64,000 nt of DNA from positions 31,448-95,447 of the forward strand of contig CAYOCP010000019.1 of the NCBI GenBank assembly GCA_964402505.1, written 5' to 3'. The position numbers and the translations under genes were made by a program. Positions within the stretch are counted from its first letter, which is position 1. The number at the start of each line of letters is the position of its first letter. This DNA is from SLRI01 sp964402505. GTDB taxonomy: Bacteria; Pseudomonadota; Alphaproteobacteria; Geminicoccales; Geminicoccaceae. A model generated the notes under the pieces. The model did not search any database, was not told the origin of the DNA, and saw only the letters and a list, made by a program, of their open reading frames with translations. Below are positions 43,119-51,462 of the stretch, in pieces.

Positions 43119-44199
43119 CGGCGCGCCTCCCCGGACGGTCGATCCTCTCCTCCACCTGGACACACATGGTGTCACCGCGCTGGCAGACCTTGCCGCGCAG
43201 CATCCCGATCTGCCCGCAGCGCAGCACGATGTCCGTCTCCGGCTTCGAGCGCAGCTGCAGGACCGAGCCGACCTCGAGCCCGGCAACGAAGGCGAGGCTC
43301 ACCGTCTGCACCTCGAGGACCGCCTCGAGCTCGACATCGGTCACCCAGATCTCGCGGGCGAGGTGACTCTCCCAGATGGAATCCCGGCCGAACTTCTCGC
43401 CCATGAACATCTGCAGGAGCAGGTCGCGCGCCGGCTCGAGCGTGGCGTAGGGCACCAGGAACTCGATGGTGCCGCCCCGATCCTCCATGTCGATGCGCAT
43501 CTTGAAGACGATGCAGGCATTGCCCGGCCGGGCGATGGCGGCGAAGCGCGGGTTGGTCTCCATGCGCTCGAAGCGGAAATGGACATCGGTGACCGGCTGA
43601 AACGCACTGCTCAGGTCCTGCAGCACCAGCCGGATCAGCCGCTCCACCAGCGACGTCTCGATGGTGGTGTAGGGCCGTCCCTCGATGCGCATCGGCACGG
43701 TGCCGCGGCGACCGCCGAGCAGCACGTCGACGATGGAGTAGATCATCGGGCTGTCGACGGTGACGAGGCCGAAATTGTCCCATTCGACCGCCTTGAAGAC
43801 GGCGATCATCGCCGGCAGCGGCACCGAGTTCAGATAGTCGCCGAAGCGTTGGGCGGTGATGTTGTCGAGGTTGATGTCGACATTCTCGGAGGTGAAGTTG
43901 CGCACGCTCGTGGTCAGCATGCGCTCGAGCCGATCGAACACCACCTCGAGCATCGGCAGACGCTCATAGGTGACGTCGTTGGAGTTGATGAGCGCCAGAA
44001 TGCCCTGGCGCTCGTCCTCGTCCTTGTCCTGGGTGGTGCCGAGCAGGCTGTCGATCTCGTCCTGGTCGAGGACCCGGCTGGCGCTCCCGGACCTGGCCTT
44101 GGACGACGACGCATCGCCTTCATCGTCAAGGCCGTCCCCGGCCCATTCGCTGATCTGCACGTCCGGCTCGTCGTCCGGCATGGCCGCCTGGCCGCTCAT
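43111..44199 (-). CDS. fliM: Flagellar motor switch protein FliM
   Basis: A 362-residue C-ring protein that binds phosphorylated CheY and transmits the switch signal with FliG and FliN. The CheY-binding motif lies near residue 45 (LDQDEIDSLLG), after an acidic N-terminal extension. The CheC-like middle domain and the C-terminal FliN-homologous domain follow (VLEVQTVSLAFVAGLEVGSV, ending with LRGKVCQRGDTMCVQV). Encoded 97 bp after fliL. Confidence 0.96.
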   Translation of the reverse strand: MSGQAAMPDDEPDVQISEWAGDGLDDEGDASSSKARSGSASRVLDQDEIDSLLGTTQDKDEDERQGILALINSNDVTYERLPMLEVVFDRLERMLTTSVRNFTSENVDINLDNITAQRFGDYLNSVPLPAMIAVFKAVEWDNFGLVTVDSPMIYSIVDVLLGGRRGTVPMRIEGRPYTTIETSLVERLIRLVLQDLSSAFQPVTDVHFRFERMETNPRFAAIARPGNACIVFKMRIDMEDRGGTIEFLVPYATLEPARDLLLQMFMGEKFGRDSIWESHLAREIWVTDVELEAVLEVQTVSLAFVAGLEVGSVLQLRSKPETDIVLRCGQIGMLRGKVCQRGDTMCVQVEERIDRPGRRADD

Positions 44200-44295
44200 C
44201 GCCCGCCCCCGGCTGCTCCTGGCGTCGGAGCCGATGGCACCGGCGCCCGGGCGCCGAGCCCCCGCTTTCCCCTGTCCGCCATCGTCGCGGCTCCG

Positions 44296-44853
44296 CTATT
44301 GGACCAGCATCTCCTTGACGAGCACATCGTCGATCCGGCTCGGCTGAACCGCGAGATTGACGCGCATCGCGAGCTCCTCCTTGAGCCGCTGCATCCCTCC
44401 GGCACCGTTCACCTCGTCGACCGTCAGGGCTCGCAGATAGAGCTGGAAGCCGTCCATGATCCGGGGCATCAGGCTCTCGATCCTGGCCGCCACCTCGTCG
44501 CTCGCGACCTCGAGTGCCGCCCGGAGCTTGAGAAAGCGGAGCCGCTGACCGCCGGATTGCAGGTTGACCAGGACGTCGGGCATGTCGACGAAGACGACCT
44601 CGCCGGGCGGTCCGCCGCCATGGCCGGCGCCGCCATGGCCCGATGCCTCATGGCCCTCGGCGGCTGCCGCCTGCGCCAGGGCCTCCTCCGCCCCCGGGTG
44701 ACCGCCGAGGAAGCCGGCATACCAGGCACCACCGCCCGCGAGCCCGAGGAGCAGCACGAAGTCGACGCCGCCCAGAACCAGGAGCTTCCGCCTGCCCGAC
44801 CTCGGCTTCGCCTCCGTCTCCGCCGCCGCGTCGCCCGTCACTTCGTCCGCCAT
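44296..44853 (-). CDS. fliL: Flagellar basal body-associated protein FliL
   Basis: A 185-residue inner-membrane protein associated with the stator. It has a membrane helix near residues 24-45 (LLVLGGVDFVLLLGLAGGGA), a His/Gly-rich periplasmic stretch and the FliL domain (VVFVDMPDVLVNLQSGGQRL to the C-terminal IDDVLVKEMLVQ). ATG 44853 has a GAGG site upstream; ATGs at 44874 and 44883 are alternatives. It is the first gene of the leftward flagellar operon. Confidence 0.93.
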   Translation of the reverse strand: MADEVTGDAAAETEAKPRSGRRKLLVLGGVDFVLLLGLAGGGAWYAGFLGGHPGAEEALAQAAAAEGHEASGHGGAGHGGGPPGEVVFVDMPDVLVNLQSGGQRLRFLKLRAALEVASDEVAARIESLMPRIMDGFQLYLRALTVDEVNGAGGMQRLKEELAMRVNLAVQPSRIDDVLVKEMLVQ

Positions 44854-45030
44854 GCCCGTATCCGTCCTCGGCATCTGTTCCACCGCCCTTCTTAGCCGCC
44901 ATTCCTTAACGAAACCTTGCCGCCTTGGACTGCCGACCCGGCAGGAAATGCCGGGTCATCTCTGCCGGGTTCCGCCTGCCGGGCCGCATGGAAACCGGGC
45001 GGCGAGCCGGTGCTCGCGTCCTTTTCGTGT

Positions 45031-45046
45031 TGGCACGAGGCATGCA
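45031..45046 (+). promoter_or_regulatory. Sigma-54 type promoter for flgF operon
   Basis: TGGCACGAGGCATGCA matches the -24/-12 consensus TGGCACN5TTGCW with one difference. GG and GC have the exact 10-base gap, and the site lies 48 bp before the flgF start. The assignment is supported by known sigma-54 control of mid-to-late flagellar genes in alphaproteobacteria such as Caulobacter, but it is a motif match only. Confidence 0.7.
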
Positions 45047-45093
45047 TGGGTTTCGGCGATACGTGCCGCATGCCCCAGAAGAGATCGGTTCGA

Positions 45094-45810
45094 ATGGACA
45101 ATACCAGCTACGTCGCCCTGAGCCGGCAGGTCGCCCTCGAGCGCCGGATGGCGGTGGTGGCGGAGAACATCGCCAACATGAACACGGACGGATTCAAGAG
45201 GGAGCAGGTATTGTTCGAGCAGGCGCTCGAGCGGGCCGGCAAGCCCGGCCGCGTGGCGTTCGTCCGGGATGCCGGCCTCGTCAGGGATCCGGCAGCGGGA
45301 ACGATCGAGGCCACCGGCAACCCGCTCGATCTCGCGATCAACGGCGAAGGCTACTTCTCGGTCGAGACGCCGGGCGGTCCCCGCTACACGAGGGGCGGCC
45401 ATTTCGTCATGGGTGCCGCCGGCGAGATCGCCACCAGTGGCGGCCACGCCCTGCTCGACGAGGGTGGCGGCACGCTGGTGGTGCCGCAGGGCAGCGGGCC
45501 GATCGAGATCGCGCGCGACGGCACGGTCTCGACCGCCCAGGGCATTCTCGGCCGGATCGGCCTCGTGCGGTTCGCCGACGAGGCCGGGCTCCGGCGTGAG
45601 GGCGACGGCCTGCTGCGCGCCGACCAGGCGCCGGAGCCGGTGCCGATGCCGGACATCGCACAAGGCCGGATCGAGCGATCCAACGTCCAGCCGGTGCTCG
45701 AGATGACCCGGATGATGGAGACCGTCCGCGCCTTCCAGTCGACGCAGCGCCTCTTGGAAACCCACCACGAGCTGGTGCGGCGGGTCATCGACGCCGCCGG
45801 GCAGGGTTGA
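45094..45810 (+). CDS. flgF: Flagellar proximal rod protein FlgF
   Basis: A 238-residue rod protein. The N-terminal rod motif has ALERRMAVVAENIANMNTDGFK, NPLDLAINGEGYFSVETPGG lies in the middle and MMETVRAFQSTQRLL in the C-terminal helix. ATG 45094 follows a GAAGAG site. It begins the rightward operon flgF-flgG-flgA-flgH, behind a sigma-54 promoter match. It is one of the proteins forming the drive shaft through the periplasm. Confidence 0.96.
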   Translation: MDNTSYVALSRQVALERRMAVVAENIANMNTDGFKREQVLFEQALERAGKPGRVAFVRDAGLVRDPAAGTIEATGNPLDLAINGEGYFSVETPGGPRYTRGGHFVMGAAGEIATSGGHALLDEGGGTLVVPQGSGPIEIARDGTVSTAQGILGRIGLVRFADEAGLRREGDGLLRADQAPEPVPMPDIAQGRIERSNVQPVLEMTRMMETVRAFQSTQRLLETHHELVRRVIDAAGQG

Positions 45811-45861
45811 GCCGATGATCGGGACGTCGGGCGCGGGCCCGCATTCATGGAGGAGTTCGCC

Positions 45862-46647
45862 ATGCGCTCGATGAGCGTCGCCGCCACCGGCATGATGGCC
45901 CAGCAGCTCAACGTGGAGGTCATCTCCAACAATATCGCCAACATGACGACGACCGGCTTCAAGCGCTCGCGGCCGGAGTTCCAGGACCTGCTCTACCAGA
46001 CGCTGCGGCGCGGCGGCTCCGCCTCGTCGCAGGACGGAACGATCGTGCCGGCGGGCGTGCAGGTCGGGCTCGGCGTCAAGACGGCGTCGATCTACCGCGT
46101 GATGGAGCAGGGCAACCTCGTCAACACCGAGAACCGCCTCGACATCGCGATCCAGGGCCAGGGTCATTTCATCGTCGAGCTGCCCAGCGGCGAGCTCGGC
46201 TATACGCGCTCCGGCAATTTCCAGCTCAGCCCGGACGGCGAGATCGTCACCGCCGATGGCTATCCCGTGAGTCCCGGCATCGTCGTGCCGCCCGACGCGG
46301 TGGAGGTCTCGGTCAATGCCGACGGCATGGTGACCGCCAAGATCGAGGGCGAGGTCGCCCTGCGCGACCTCGGCCAGCTCGAGCTCGCCACCTTCGTCAA
46401 CCCGACGGGGCTCGAGGCGGTCGGCGACAATCTCTTTCTCGAAACCGAGGCCTCGGGCGGTGCCGCTTTCGCCACGCCCGGCACGGCCGGCTACGGCACG
46501 GTGCTGCAGGGCTTTCTCGAGAGCTCCAACGTCAATCCGGTGCAGGAGATCACCAGCCTGATCACCGCCCAGCGCGCCTACGACATGAACTCCAAGGTGA
46601 TCTCGGCATCGGACGAGATGATGATGACGGTGACGCAGCTGCGATGA
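45862..46647 (+). CDS. flgG: Flagellar distal rod protein FlgG
   Basis: A 261-residue distal rod protein, the usual FlgG length. The N-terminal motif is VISNNIANMTTTGFKRSRPE, the insert region LYQTLRRGGSASSQDG is characteristic of FlgG, and the C-terminal helix ends QRAYDMNSKVISASDEM. ATG 45862 is preferred because GGAGGAG stands upstream; ATG 45847 lies within that site. The stop overlaps flgA by 4 bp. Confidence 0.97.
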   Translation: MRSMSVAATGMMAQQLNVEVISNNIANMTTTGFKRSRPEFQDLLYQTLRRGGSASSQDGTIVPAGVQVGLGVKTASIYRVMEQGNLVNTENRLDIAIQGQGHFIVELPSGELGYTRSGNFQLSPDGEIVTADGYPVSPGIVVPPDAVEVSVNADGMVTAKIEGEVALRDLGQLELATFVNPTGLEAVGDNLFLETEASGGAAFATPGTAGYGTVLQGFLESSNVNPVQEITSLITAQRAYDMNSKVISASDEMMMTVTQLR

Positions 46648-47411
46648 CCGGGTCCCTCGGCATGATGCGCGACGCCGCCTTTCGGCCGGTGCCGCTCCTC
46701 CTCTGGCTCGCCGCCCTCCTTTCGGCCACGCCTGCCCTCGCCGCTGCCTGGCTGGCGCCGGGCGAGCCGCTCACGCAGGCCCGGCTGGCCGCTCTGGTCG
46801 AGGCGGCGCTGCCGCCGGAGGGCGACGGTTTCGAGATCAGCTTCACGGCACCGAGCCTGCCGCTCGCGAACCCGGCCTCGAGCGAGGCCGGCCTCGATCT
46901 CGTCGAGCTGCGCTTCGACGCGCGCAGCGAGCGCTTCACGGGCGGCCTCTTGGTGCGGCTCGAGACGGGCGAGCAGCGCGTTCTCGGCATCGGCGGCCGC
47001 GCCCGGGTCATGACCGAGGTGATGGTGCCGATGCGGCCGGTGGCGGCGGGCGAAAGGCTCGATCCGGCATGGCTGGAGCCGACCCTGGTGCCGGCCCGGC
47101 TGCTCCGGGCGGATGTGCTGGGGCCGCTCGAGGCGCTCGACGGCATCGAGGCACGCCGCCGGCTCGCCGCCGGCCGGCCGATCCGTCAGGCCGACATCCA
47201 GCCGGTGCGGCTGGTGCGGCGCGGCGAAACGGTCGAGCTCCGCTACCGGGCACCCGGGATCGAGCTCGTGACCCTGGCCCGCGCCCTCGAGGATGGTGGC
47301 CTCGGCAGCGTCGTCCAGGTCGCCAATATCGACAGCGAGCGGCGTCTCGCCGCCCGGGTGACCGGCCCGCGGCTGGTCGAGATCGCCGGCCGGCCGGGAG
47401 CCTCGAGATGA
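46644..47411 (+). CDS. flgA: Flagella basal body P-ring formation protein FlgA
   Basis: A 255-residue periplasmic chaperone for P-ring protein FlgI. It has a signal peptide (LLLWLAALLSATPALAAA), a variable middle domain and a C-terminal SAF domain (VMVPMRPVAAGERLDPAWLE, RRLAAGRPIRQADIQP, VQVANIDSERRLAARVTGP). Overlaps flgG and flgH by 4 bp each, a clear sign of coupling. Confidence 0.94.
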   Translation: MTGSLGMMRDAAFRPVPLLLWLAALLSATPALAAAWLAPGEPLTQARLAALVEAALPPEGDGFEISFTAPSLPLANPASSEAGLDLVELRFDARSERFTGGLLVRLETGEQRVLGIGGRARVMTEVMVPMRPVAAGERLDPAWLEPTLVPARLLRADVLGPLEALDGIEARRRLAAGRPIRQADIQPVRLVRRGETVELRYRAPGIELVTLARALEDGGLGSVVQVANIDSERRLAARVTGPRLVEIAGRPGASR

Positions 47412-48154
47412 CCGCGCGGCCGATCCTCGTCCTGCTGCTGGGCCTGCTCTGGCTCGCCGGCTGCAACACGCTCGATCGTCTCGGGCAGGTCGGCAAGCCT
47501 CCGCCCCTGCAGCCGGTCGAGAATCCGGTCGAGCGGCCGGGCTACCAGGCCGTCTCGGTGCCGATGCCGCCGCCCGAGGAGAACCGCAGCGCCGGCGCCA
47601 ACTCGCTCTGGCGCGAAGGGGCGAGAGGCTTCTTCCGCGACCAGCGGGCGCGGCGCGTGGGCGATCTCATGACCGTGAGCGTGGTGATCGACGACCGCGC
47701 CGAGCTGAAGAGCAAGAGCACGCGCAGCCGCGCCAACTCGGATCAGCTCGGCGTGCCGAACATCTTCGGCTTCGAGACCAAGCTCGACAAGATCTTCCCG
47801 TCCGCCGTCGATCCGAGTGCCCTCGTAGGTGCCTCGAGCGACATGTCGAACCAGGGCCAGGGCGGCACCAACCGGGAGGAGTCCATCCAGTTCAACATCG
47901 CGGCGATCATCACCCAGGTCCTGCCCAACGGCAACATGGTGATCGACGGCAAGCAGGAGATCAGGGTGAACTTCGAGGTCCGCGAGATTTCCATCGCCGG
48001 CATCGTCCGGCCCGAGGACATCACGCCGCAGAACACCATCAGCCACGACAAGATCGCCGAGCTTCGGGTCGGCTATGGCGGCCGGGGCCAGATCACCGAC
48101 GTCCAGCAGCCGCGCTACGGCGCCCAGGTGCTCGACATCATCCTGCCCTACTGA
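47408..48154 (+). CDS. flgH: Flagellar L-ring protein FlgH
   Basis: A 248-residue outer-membrane lipoprotein forming the L ring. The lipobox LAGC is at residues 17-20. Family motifs are SLWREGARGFFRDQRARRVG, DLMTVSVVIDDRAELKS and the C-terminal QQPRYGAQVLDIILPY. It is the last gene of this operon in the window; flgI is not here. Its last 17 bp overlap the convergent COQ9 gene. Confidence 0.96.
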   Translation: MTARPILVLLLGLLWLAGCNTLDRLGQVGKPPPLQPVENPVERPGYQAVSVPMPPPEENRSAGANSLWREGARGFFRDQRARRVGDLMTVSVVIDDRAELKSKSTRSRANSDQLGVPNIFGFETKLDKIFPSAVDPSALVGASSDMSNQGQGGTNREESIQFNIAAIITQVLPNGNMVIDGKQEIRVNFEVREISIAGIVRPEDITPQNTISHDKIAELRVGYGGRGQITDVQQPRYGAQVLDIILPY

Positions 48155-48917
48155 CCGGCGCTCGGCGCCGCCGCCCCGCCCGCATCAGCCGGGCGCCCGG
48201 AAGCCTCTCGAGAAACCCCTGGAGCCTGCCGCTGAGCTTGCCGAAACGCATCACGTCCTCGATCCGCCGGTCGAGAAAACGCCAGGTCTCGTCGTGGCCG
48301 GGCGAGGTATCCTCGAGCCAGTAGAGGAAGGTCGAGGCGAGGACCGCCCCGAGGGTCGCGCGACGGCTGTAGTAGCTCGGGCTCCGCCTCTGCCCGGCGC
48401 CGCCGAAGCCGGCCGCCTCCCAGATGCGGTCGAGGGTGCGCCAGAAGGCGCGGCCGCCGCCGACGAGGTTGCGGGGCGTGCCGCGCGCCACCGTGGCACG
48501 GCGAAGCGCCTCCTTGTGCTCCTCGAGCACCTCGAGACGACAGCGGATCAGCCTGGCGATACGCTGGCGGACGGGCAGGCTGGCGAGGGCGGAGGGATCG
48601 GCCGCCTCGAGCATCCGTCTGTCGGCCCAATCGTCGAGCCAGGCGAGCAGGCTGTCGCCGCCCTTCGGGAAGAGGCGAAGGGCGGTGGTCCGGTCGATGC
48701 CGAGATCGCTCGCCGCCTGGAAGAGCGTGCGGCGGCTCCAGCCGTCGAACGCCGCATGGATCAAGGACGCCTCGAAAAGCGCGTCCTTCTGCGCCACCCG
48801 CCCGGCGACGGCGTCGCCGTCCGGCGCTCCGTTCACGCCATCCTCCTCACAGGGAGCGCTCAAGGCGCGGTCGGCGCGGGGACGGGATGCGGGCTCGTCG
48901 CTGGCGGGCTTGGTCAT
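48138..48917 (-). CDS. COQ9 family protein
   Basis: A 259-residue protein with the COQ9 fold, a TetR-like all-helical domain that in eukaryotes binds lipids and supports the COQ7 hydroxylase in ubiquinone synthesis. Typical pieces are ASLIHAAFDGWSRRTLFQAA, then ATALRLFPKGG-like TTALRLFPKGGDSLL and LYWLEDTSPGHDETWRFLDR. It starts at ATG 48917, three bases after the deformylase stop. A UbiB-type kinase gene is about 1.2 kb away, making a ubiquinone link plausible. Confidence 0.9.
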   Translation of the reverse strand: MTKPASDEPASRPRADRALSAPCEEDGVNGAPDGDAVAGRVAQKDALFEASLIHAAFDGWSRRTLFQAASDLGIDRTTALRLFPKGGDSLLAWLDDWADRRMLEAADPSALASLPVRQRIARLIRCRLEVLEEHKEALRRATVARGTPRNLVGGGRAFWRTLDRIWEAAGFGGAGQRRSPSYYSRRATLGAVLASTFLYWLEDTSPGHDETWRFLDRRIEDVMRFGKLSGRLQGFLERLPGARLMRAGRRRRAPVSRAG

Positions 48918-48920
48918 GGC

Positions 48921-49481
48921 TCACTCCTGAGGGCGGGCGCCGGCCCCGGCTGCCTGCTCGTCGAGATGGGCGGTCAGTCGCGCCACCTCGCTGTCGAAGG
49001 CGAGATGGCGGGGCGAAAGGAGGCGATCGAGATAGAGGATGCCGTCCAGGTGATCGACCTCGTGCTGCAGGATGCGGGCGAAGAGCCCCTCCGCCTCGCG
49101 CTCGACCGGCCGGCCCGCCTCGTCCAGGGCCTCGAGGCCGACCTTTCGATGACGCGGCACGAGGCCGCGCAGCCCCGGGATCGAGAGGCAGCCCTCGAAG
49201 GCGGCCTCGCGTTCGTCGCCGAGCGGGGTGAGCACCGGGTTGACCAGCACGAGCGGCCGGTCCGCGCGATCGACCGAACCGTCGACCGGCTCCAGTGCCA
49301 GAATGATCCGGCGGCCGGCGTGAACCTGGGGAGCGGCGAGACCGAGGCCCCGCGCGTCGACCAGGGTCTCGACCATGTCGGCGATCAGGCCCCGGATCGC
49401 CGGATCGGTCGGGTCCGCGACCGGCCGGGCCGGCTCGAGCAGGATGGGGTGGCCCAGCAGGGCGATCTTGCGCAACGTCAT
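48921..49481 (-). CDS. def: Peptide deformylase
   Basis: A 186-residue deformylase that removes the formyl group from new proteins. The three family motifs are present: GLGLAAPQV (motif 1), EGCLSIPGLRG (motif 2 with the metal Cys) and QHEVDHLDGILY (motif 3, HExxH). ATG 49481 gives the standard start MTLRKIALLGHP. It is not next to fmt here and is cotranscribed with the COQ9 gene, so it may be a second deformylase of the genome. Confidence 0.94.
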   Translation of the reverse strand: MTLRKIALLGHPILLEPARPVADPTDPAIRGLIADMVETLVDARGLGLAAPQVHAGRRIILALEPVDGSVDRADRPLVLVNPVLTPLGDEREAAFEGCLSIPGLRGLVPRHRKVGLEALDEAGRPVEREAEGLFARILQHEVDHLDGILYLDRLLSPRHLAFDSEVARLTAHLDEQAAGAGARPQE

Positions 49482-49705
49482 GGAGAATAGGTAATTGTGC
49501 TGCCGCCGTCGAAAAGGCCATGAGCCGAAATGGATGGGGAAAGGACGGCGGGCGAGGCACCGGAGTAGCGCCCTGCACCGCCGGCCCCCTTGTCCGGAAG
49601 GCTCTTTTCCGCTATCCAACCGATCCTCCCTTCGGGGAGGGAACCCTTTTTGTCGTCCTGGCGATCGTGACCGGGGTCAGGGCGAGCCAGCACGGGAGAA
49701 CGGTC

Positions 49706-49912
49706 ATCGTCGAAGTCCAGGTGCGTGACAACAATGTCGATCAGGCGCTCCGCGCGCTGAAGAAGAAGATGCAGCGCGAGGGCCTGTATCGGGAAATGCG
49801 CATGCGGCGGCACTACGAGAAGCCGTCCGAGCGCCGCGCCCGCGAGAAGGCCGAGGCGATCCGCCGCTACCGCAAGCTGATGCGCAAGCGGGCCGAACGC
49901 GACGAGGTGTGA
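49706..49912 (+). CDS. rpsU: 30S ribosomal protein S21, probable AUC start
   Basis: Small-subunit protein S21, 68 residues. RDNNVDQALRALKKKMQREG, HYEKPSERRAREKAEA and the basic C-terminus are diagnostic. No ATG, GTG or TTG stands at the expected place. The codon matching the family N-terminus is ATC at 49706, six bases after a perfect GGGAGA site (49694-49699). GTG at 49721 is a possible standard start but would remove the first beta-strand (VEVQ). Longer frames upstream lack homology. A terminator follows the gene. Confidence 0.9.
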   Translation: MVEVQVRDNNVDQALRALKKKMQREGLYREMRMRRHYEKPSERRAREKAEAIRRYRKLMRKRAERDEV

Positions 49913-49950
49913 GCCCGGGCCGGAACGATCCGGTCAAGGCAGGATGAGAA

Positions 49951-49975
49951 GGGGCGCTCCACCGGGCGCCCTTTT
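49951..49975 (+). terminator. Rho-independent terminator after rpsU
   Basis: Stem GGGCGC (49952-49957) pairs with GCGCCC (49966-49971), loop TCCACCGG, followed by TTTT. It lies 39 bp after the rpsU stop and before the convergent UbiB-type gene. Confidence 0.85.
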
Positions 49976-50082
49976 CGATTCGTCTTGCGATGCGACCCGT
50001 TCGGACCCTCAGAGCCTGCTCGAAGCCCCTTCGCCGCAGTCCTCGATCGGATCCGGCAGCCGTGCAGCGCCGCACCCGTCGC

Positions 50083-51462
50083 TCACTCCGGCTGCTCCAG
50101 CCCGTGCGCCGCCAGCGCCGCGGCCTGCCGCGCGGTCACCGCGTCCACGTCGAAATCGCCCACCAGCTCCAAAAACATCTGGTGCCAGTTGATCTCGGCA
50201 TCGAGGTGGAGGAAGACCGAGCCGAGGCCGATGGCGGCGCGATCCATGAAGACGAACTCGCGCGGCGGGGTGACACCGCCGGCCTCGCGCAGCCGCTGGT
50301 GCACCTTGCCCGCCACCTCGCGCCCGTGGCGGCCGCTGCCGGTCTCGTGGATCAGGCGCACCCGGTCGTCCAGGAGGGGGCCGTAGAGGAAGACGGCCCA
50401 TTCGTTCAGGATGTCGATCACCTCCGCGGTCAGCTCGCGAAATCCCCAGCATTCATAGGCTTCGACCGCGAGGTCCCGGTCGTTGCGCATGAGCGCCCAG
50501 AAGAGATCGATGACGCCCTTGACGAAACGGGGCGGAAAGATGCGGATGCAGCCGAAGTCGAGCAGGTTGATGTCGAGATCGGGGCGGACCGTGTAGTTGC
50601 CGAGATGCGGATCGCCGTGGATCACCCCGAAATCGTAGAAGGGCACGTACCAGGCGCGGAACATGTTGAGCGCCAGCCGGTTGCGGGTCTCGGTCGGCGC
50701 GGGCTTGAAGTCGAGGAGCCGGGCCCCGTCGAGCCAGGACATGGTGAGCAGCCGGCCGGTCGAGAGCTCGCTGAACACCTCGGGAACGTGGACATGCGGC
50801 TCGCCCGCGAGGATCTCCGTATAGAGCGCCATGTTCCGCGCCTCGCGCCGGTAATCGAGCTCCTCGTGCAGGCGGGCCGCGATCTCCTCGTAAATGCGGT
50901 CCGGCTTGATCGCCCTGTCGTAGCGCCGGTAGAGGGCGAAGATCAGCCGAAGCTGGGTCAGATCGGCGTCCACGGCGGCGGCGATGTTCGGGTATTGCAG
51001 CTTGCAGGCGGCGGTCCTTCCGTCGGCCAGCACCACCTTGTGCACCTGGCCGAGCGAGGCGGCGGCCGCCGGGTCGAGGGGGAAGTCCAGAAAATGCCCT
51101 TCCCAGTCCGGCCCGAGCTCGGCGCGCATCCGGCGGCGGACGAAGGGCCGGCCCATCGGCGGAGCGTTGCTCTGCAGCTGGGCGAGCTCGGCCGCGTACT
51201 CGGCCGGCAGCGCCTCCGGAATGGTGGCCATCATCTGCGCCACCTTCATGAGCGGACCCTTGAGCCCTCCCAGGGCCTCGCGCAGCTCGGATGCGTGCAC
51301 CAGCCGGTCGGCGCTGCTGCCGGTGCCGCCCGTCAACCGGCGCCCGGCGAGCCGCGCCGCCTGGCCCGCCATGGTCCCCGAGACCTGGGCGTAGCGGCGA
51401 AACCGGCCGCCGAGCGAGCTTTCGCTGTCGCGCCGGCGGCTGCTGTCGGGGCGATCGCTCAA
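50083..51462 (-). CDS. ABC1/UbiB-type atypical kinase
   Basis: A 459-residue member of the ABC1/ADCK/UbiB family, which supports ubiquinone biosynthesis in bacteria and mitochondria. The family motif KxGQ appears in variant form as GPLMKVAQMMA, the alanine-rich loop as AAAASLGQVHKVVLADG, then ACKLQYPNI and VIHGDPHLGNYTVRPD with the catalytic Asp. The start is TTG at 51462, overlapping the peptidase stop (TTGA), which suggests coupling. A COQ9 gene lies nearby. Confidence 0.9.
   Translation of the reverse strand: MSDRPDSSRRRDSESSLGGRFRRYAQVSGTMAGQAARLAGRRLTGGTGSSADRLVHASELREALGGLKGPLMKVAQMMATIPEALPAEYAAELAQLQSNAPPMGRPFVRRRMRAELGPDWEGHFLDFPLDPAAAASLGQVHKVVLADGRTAACKLQYPNIAAAVDADLTQLRLIFALYRRYDRAIKPDRIYEEIAARLHEELDYRREARNMALYTEILAGEPHVHVPEVFSELSTGRLLTMSWLDGARLLDFKPAPTETRNRLALNMFRAWYVPFYDFGVIHGDPHLGNYTVRPDLDINLLDFGCIRIFPPRFVKGVIDLFWALMRNDRDLAVEAYECWGFRELTAEVIDILNEWAVFLYGPLLDDRVRLIHETGSGRHGREVAGKVHQRLREAGGVTPPREFVFMDRAAIGLGSVFLHLDAEINWHQMFLELVGDFDVDAVTARQAAALAAHGLEQPE

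Noticed and set aside
44900..44930. TTAACGAAACCTTGCC as a CtrA site in the flagellar divergent region
   Set aside because: The second half-site matches poorly (TTGC versus TTAA). The location is suggestive but the motif is too weak to annotate.
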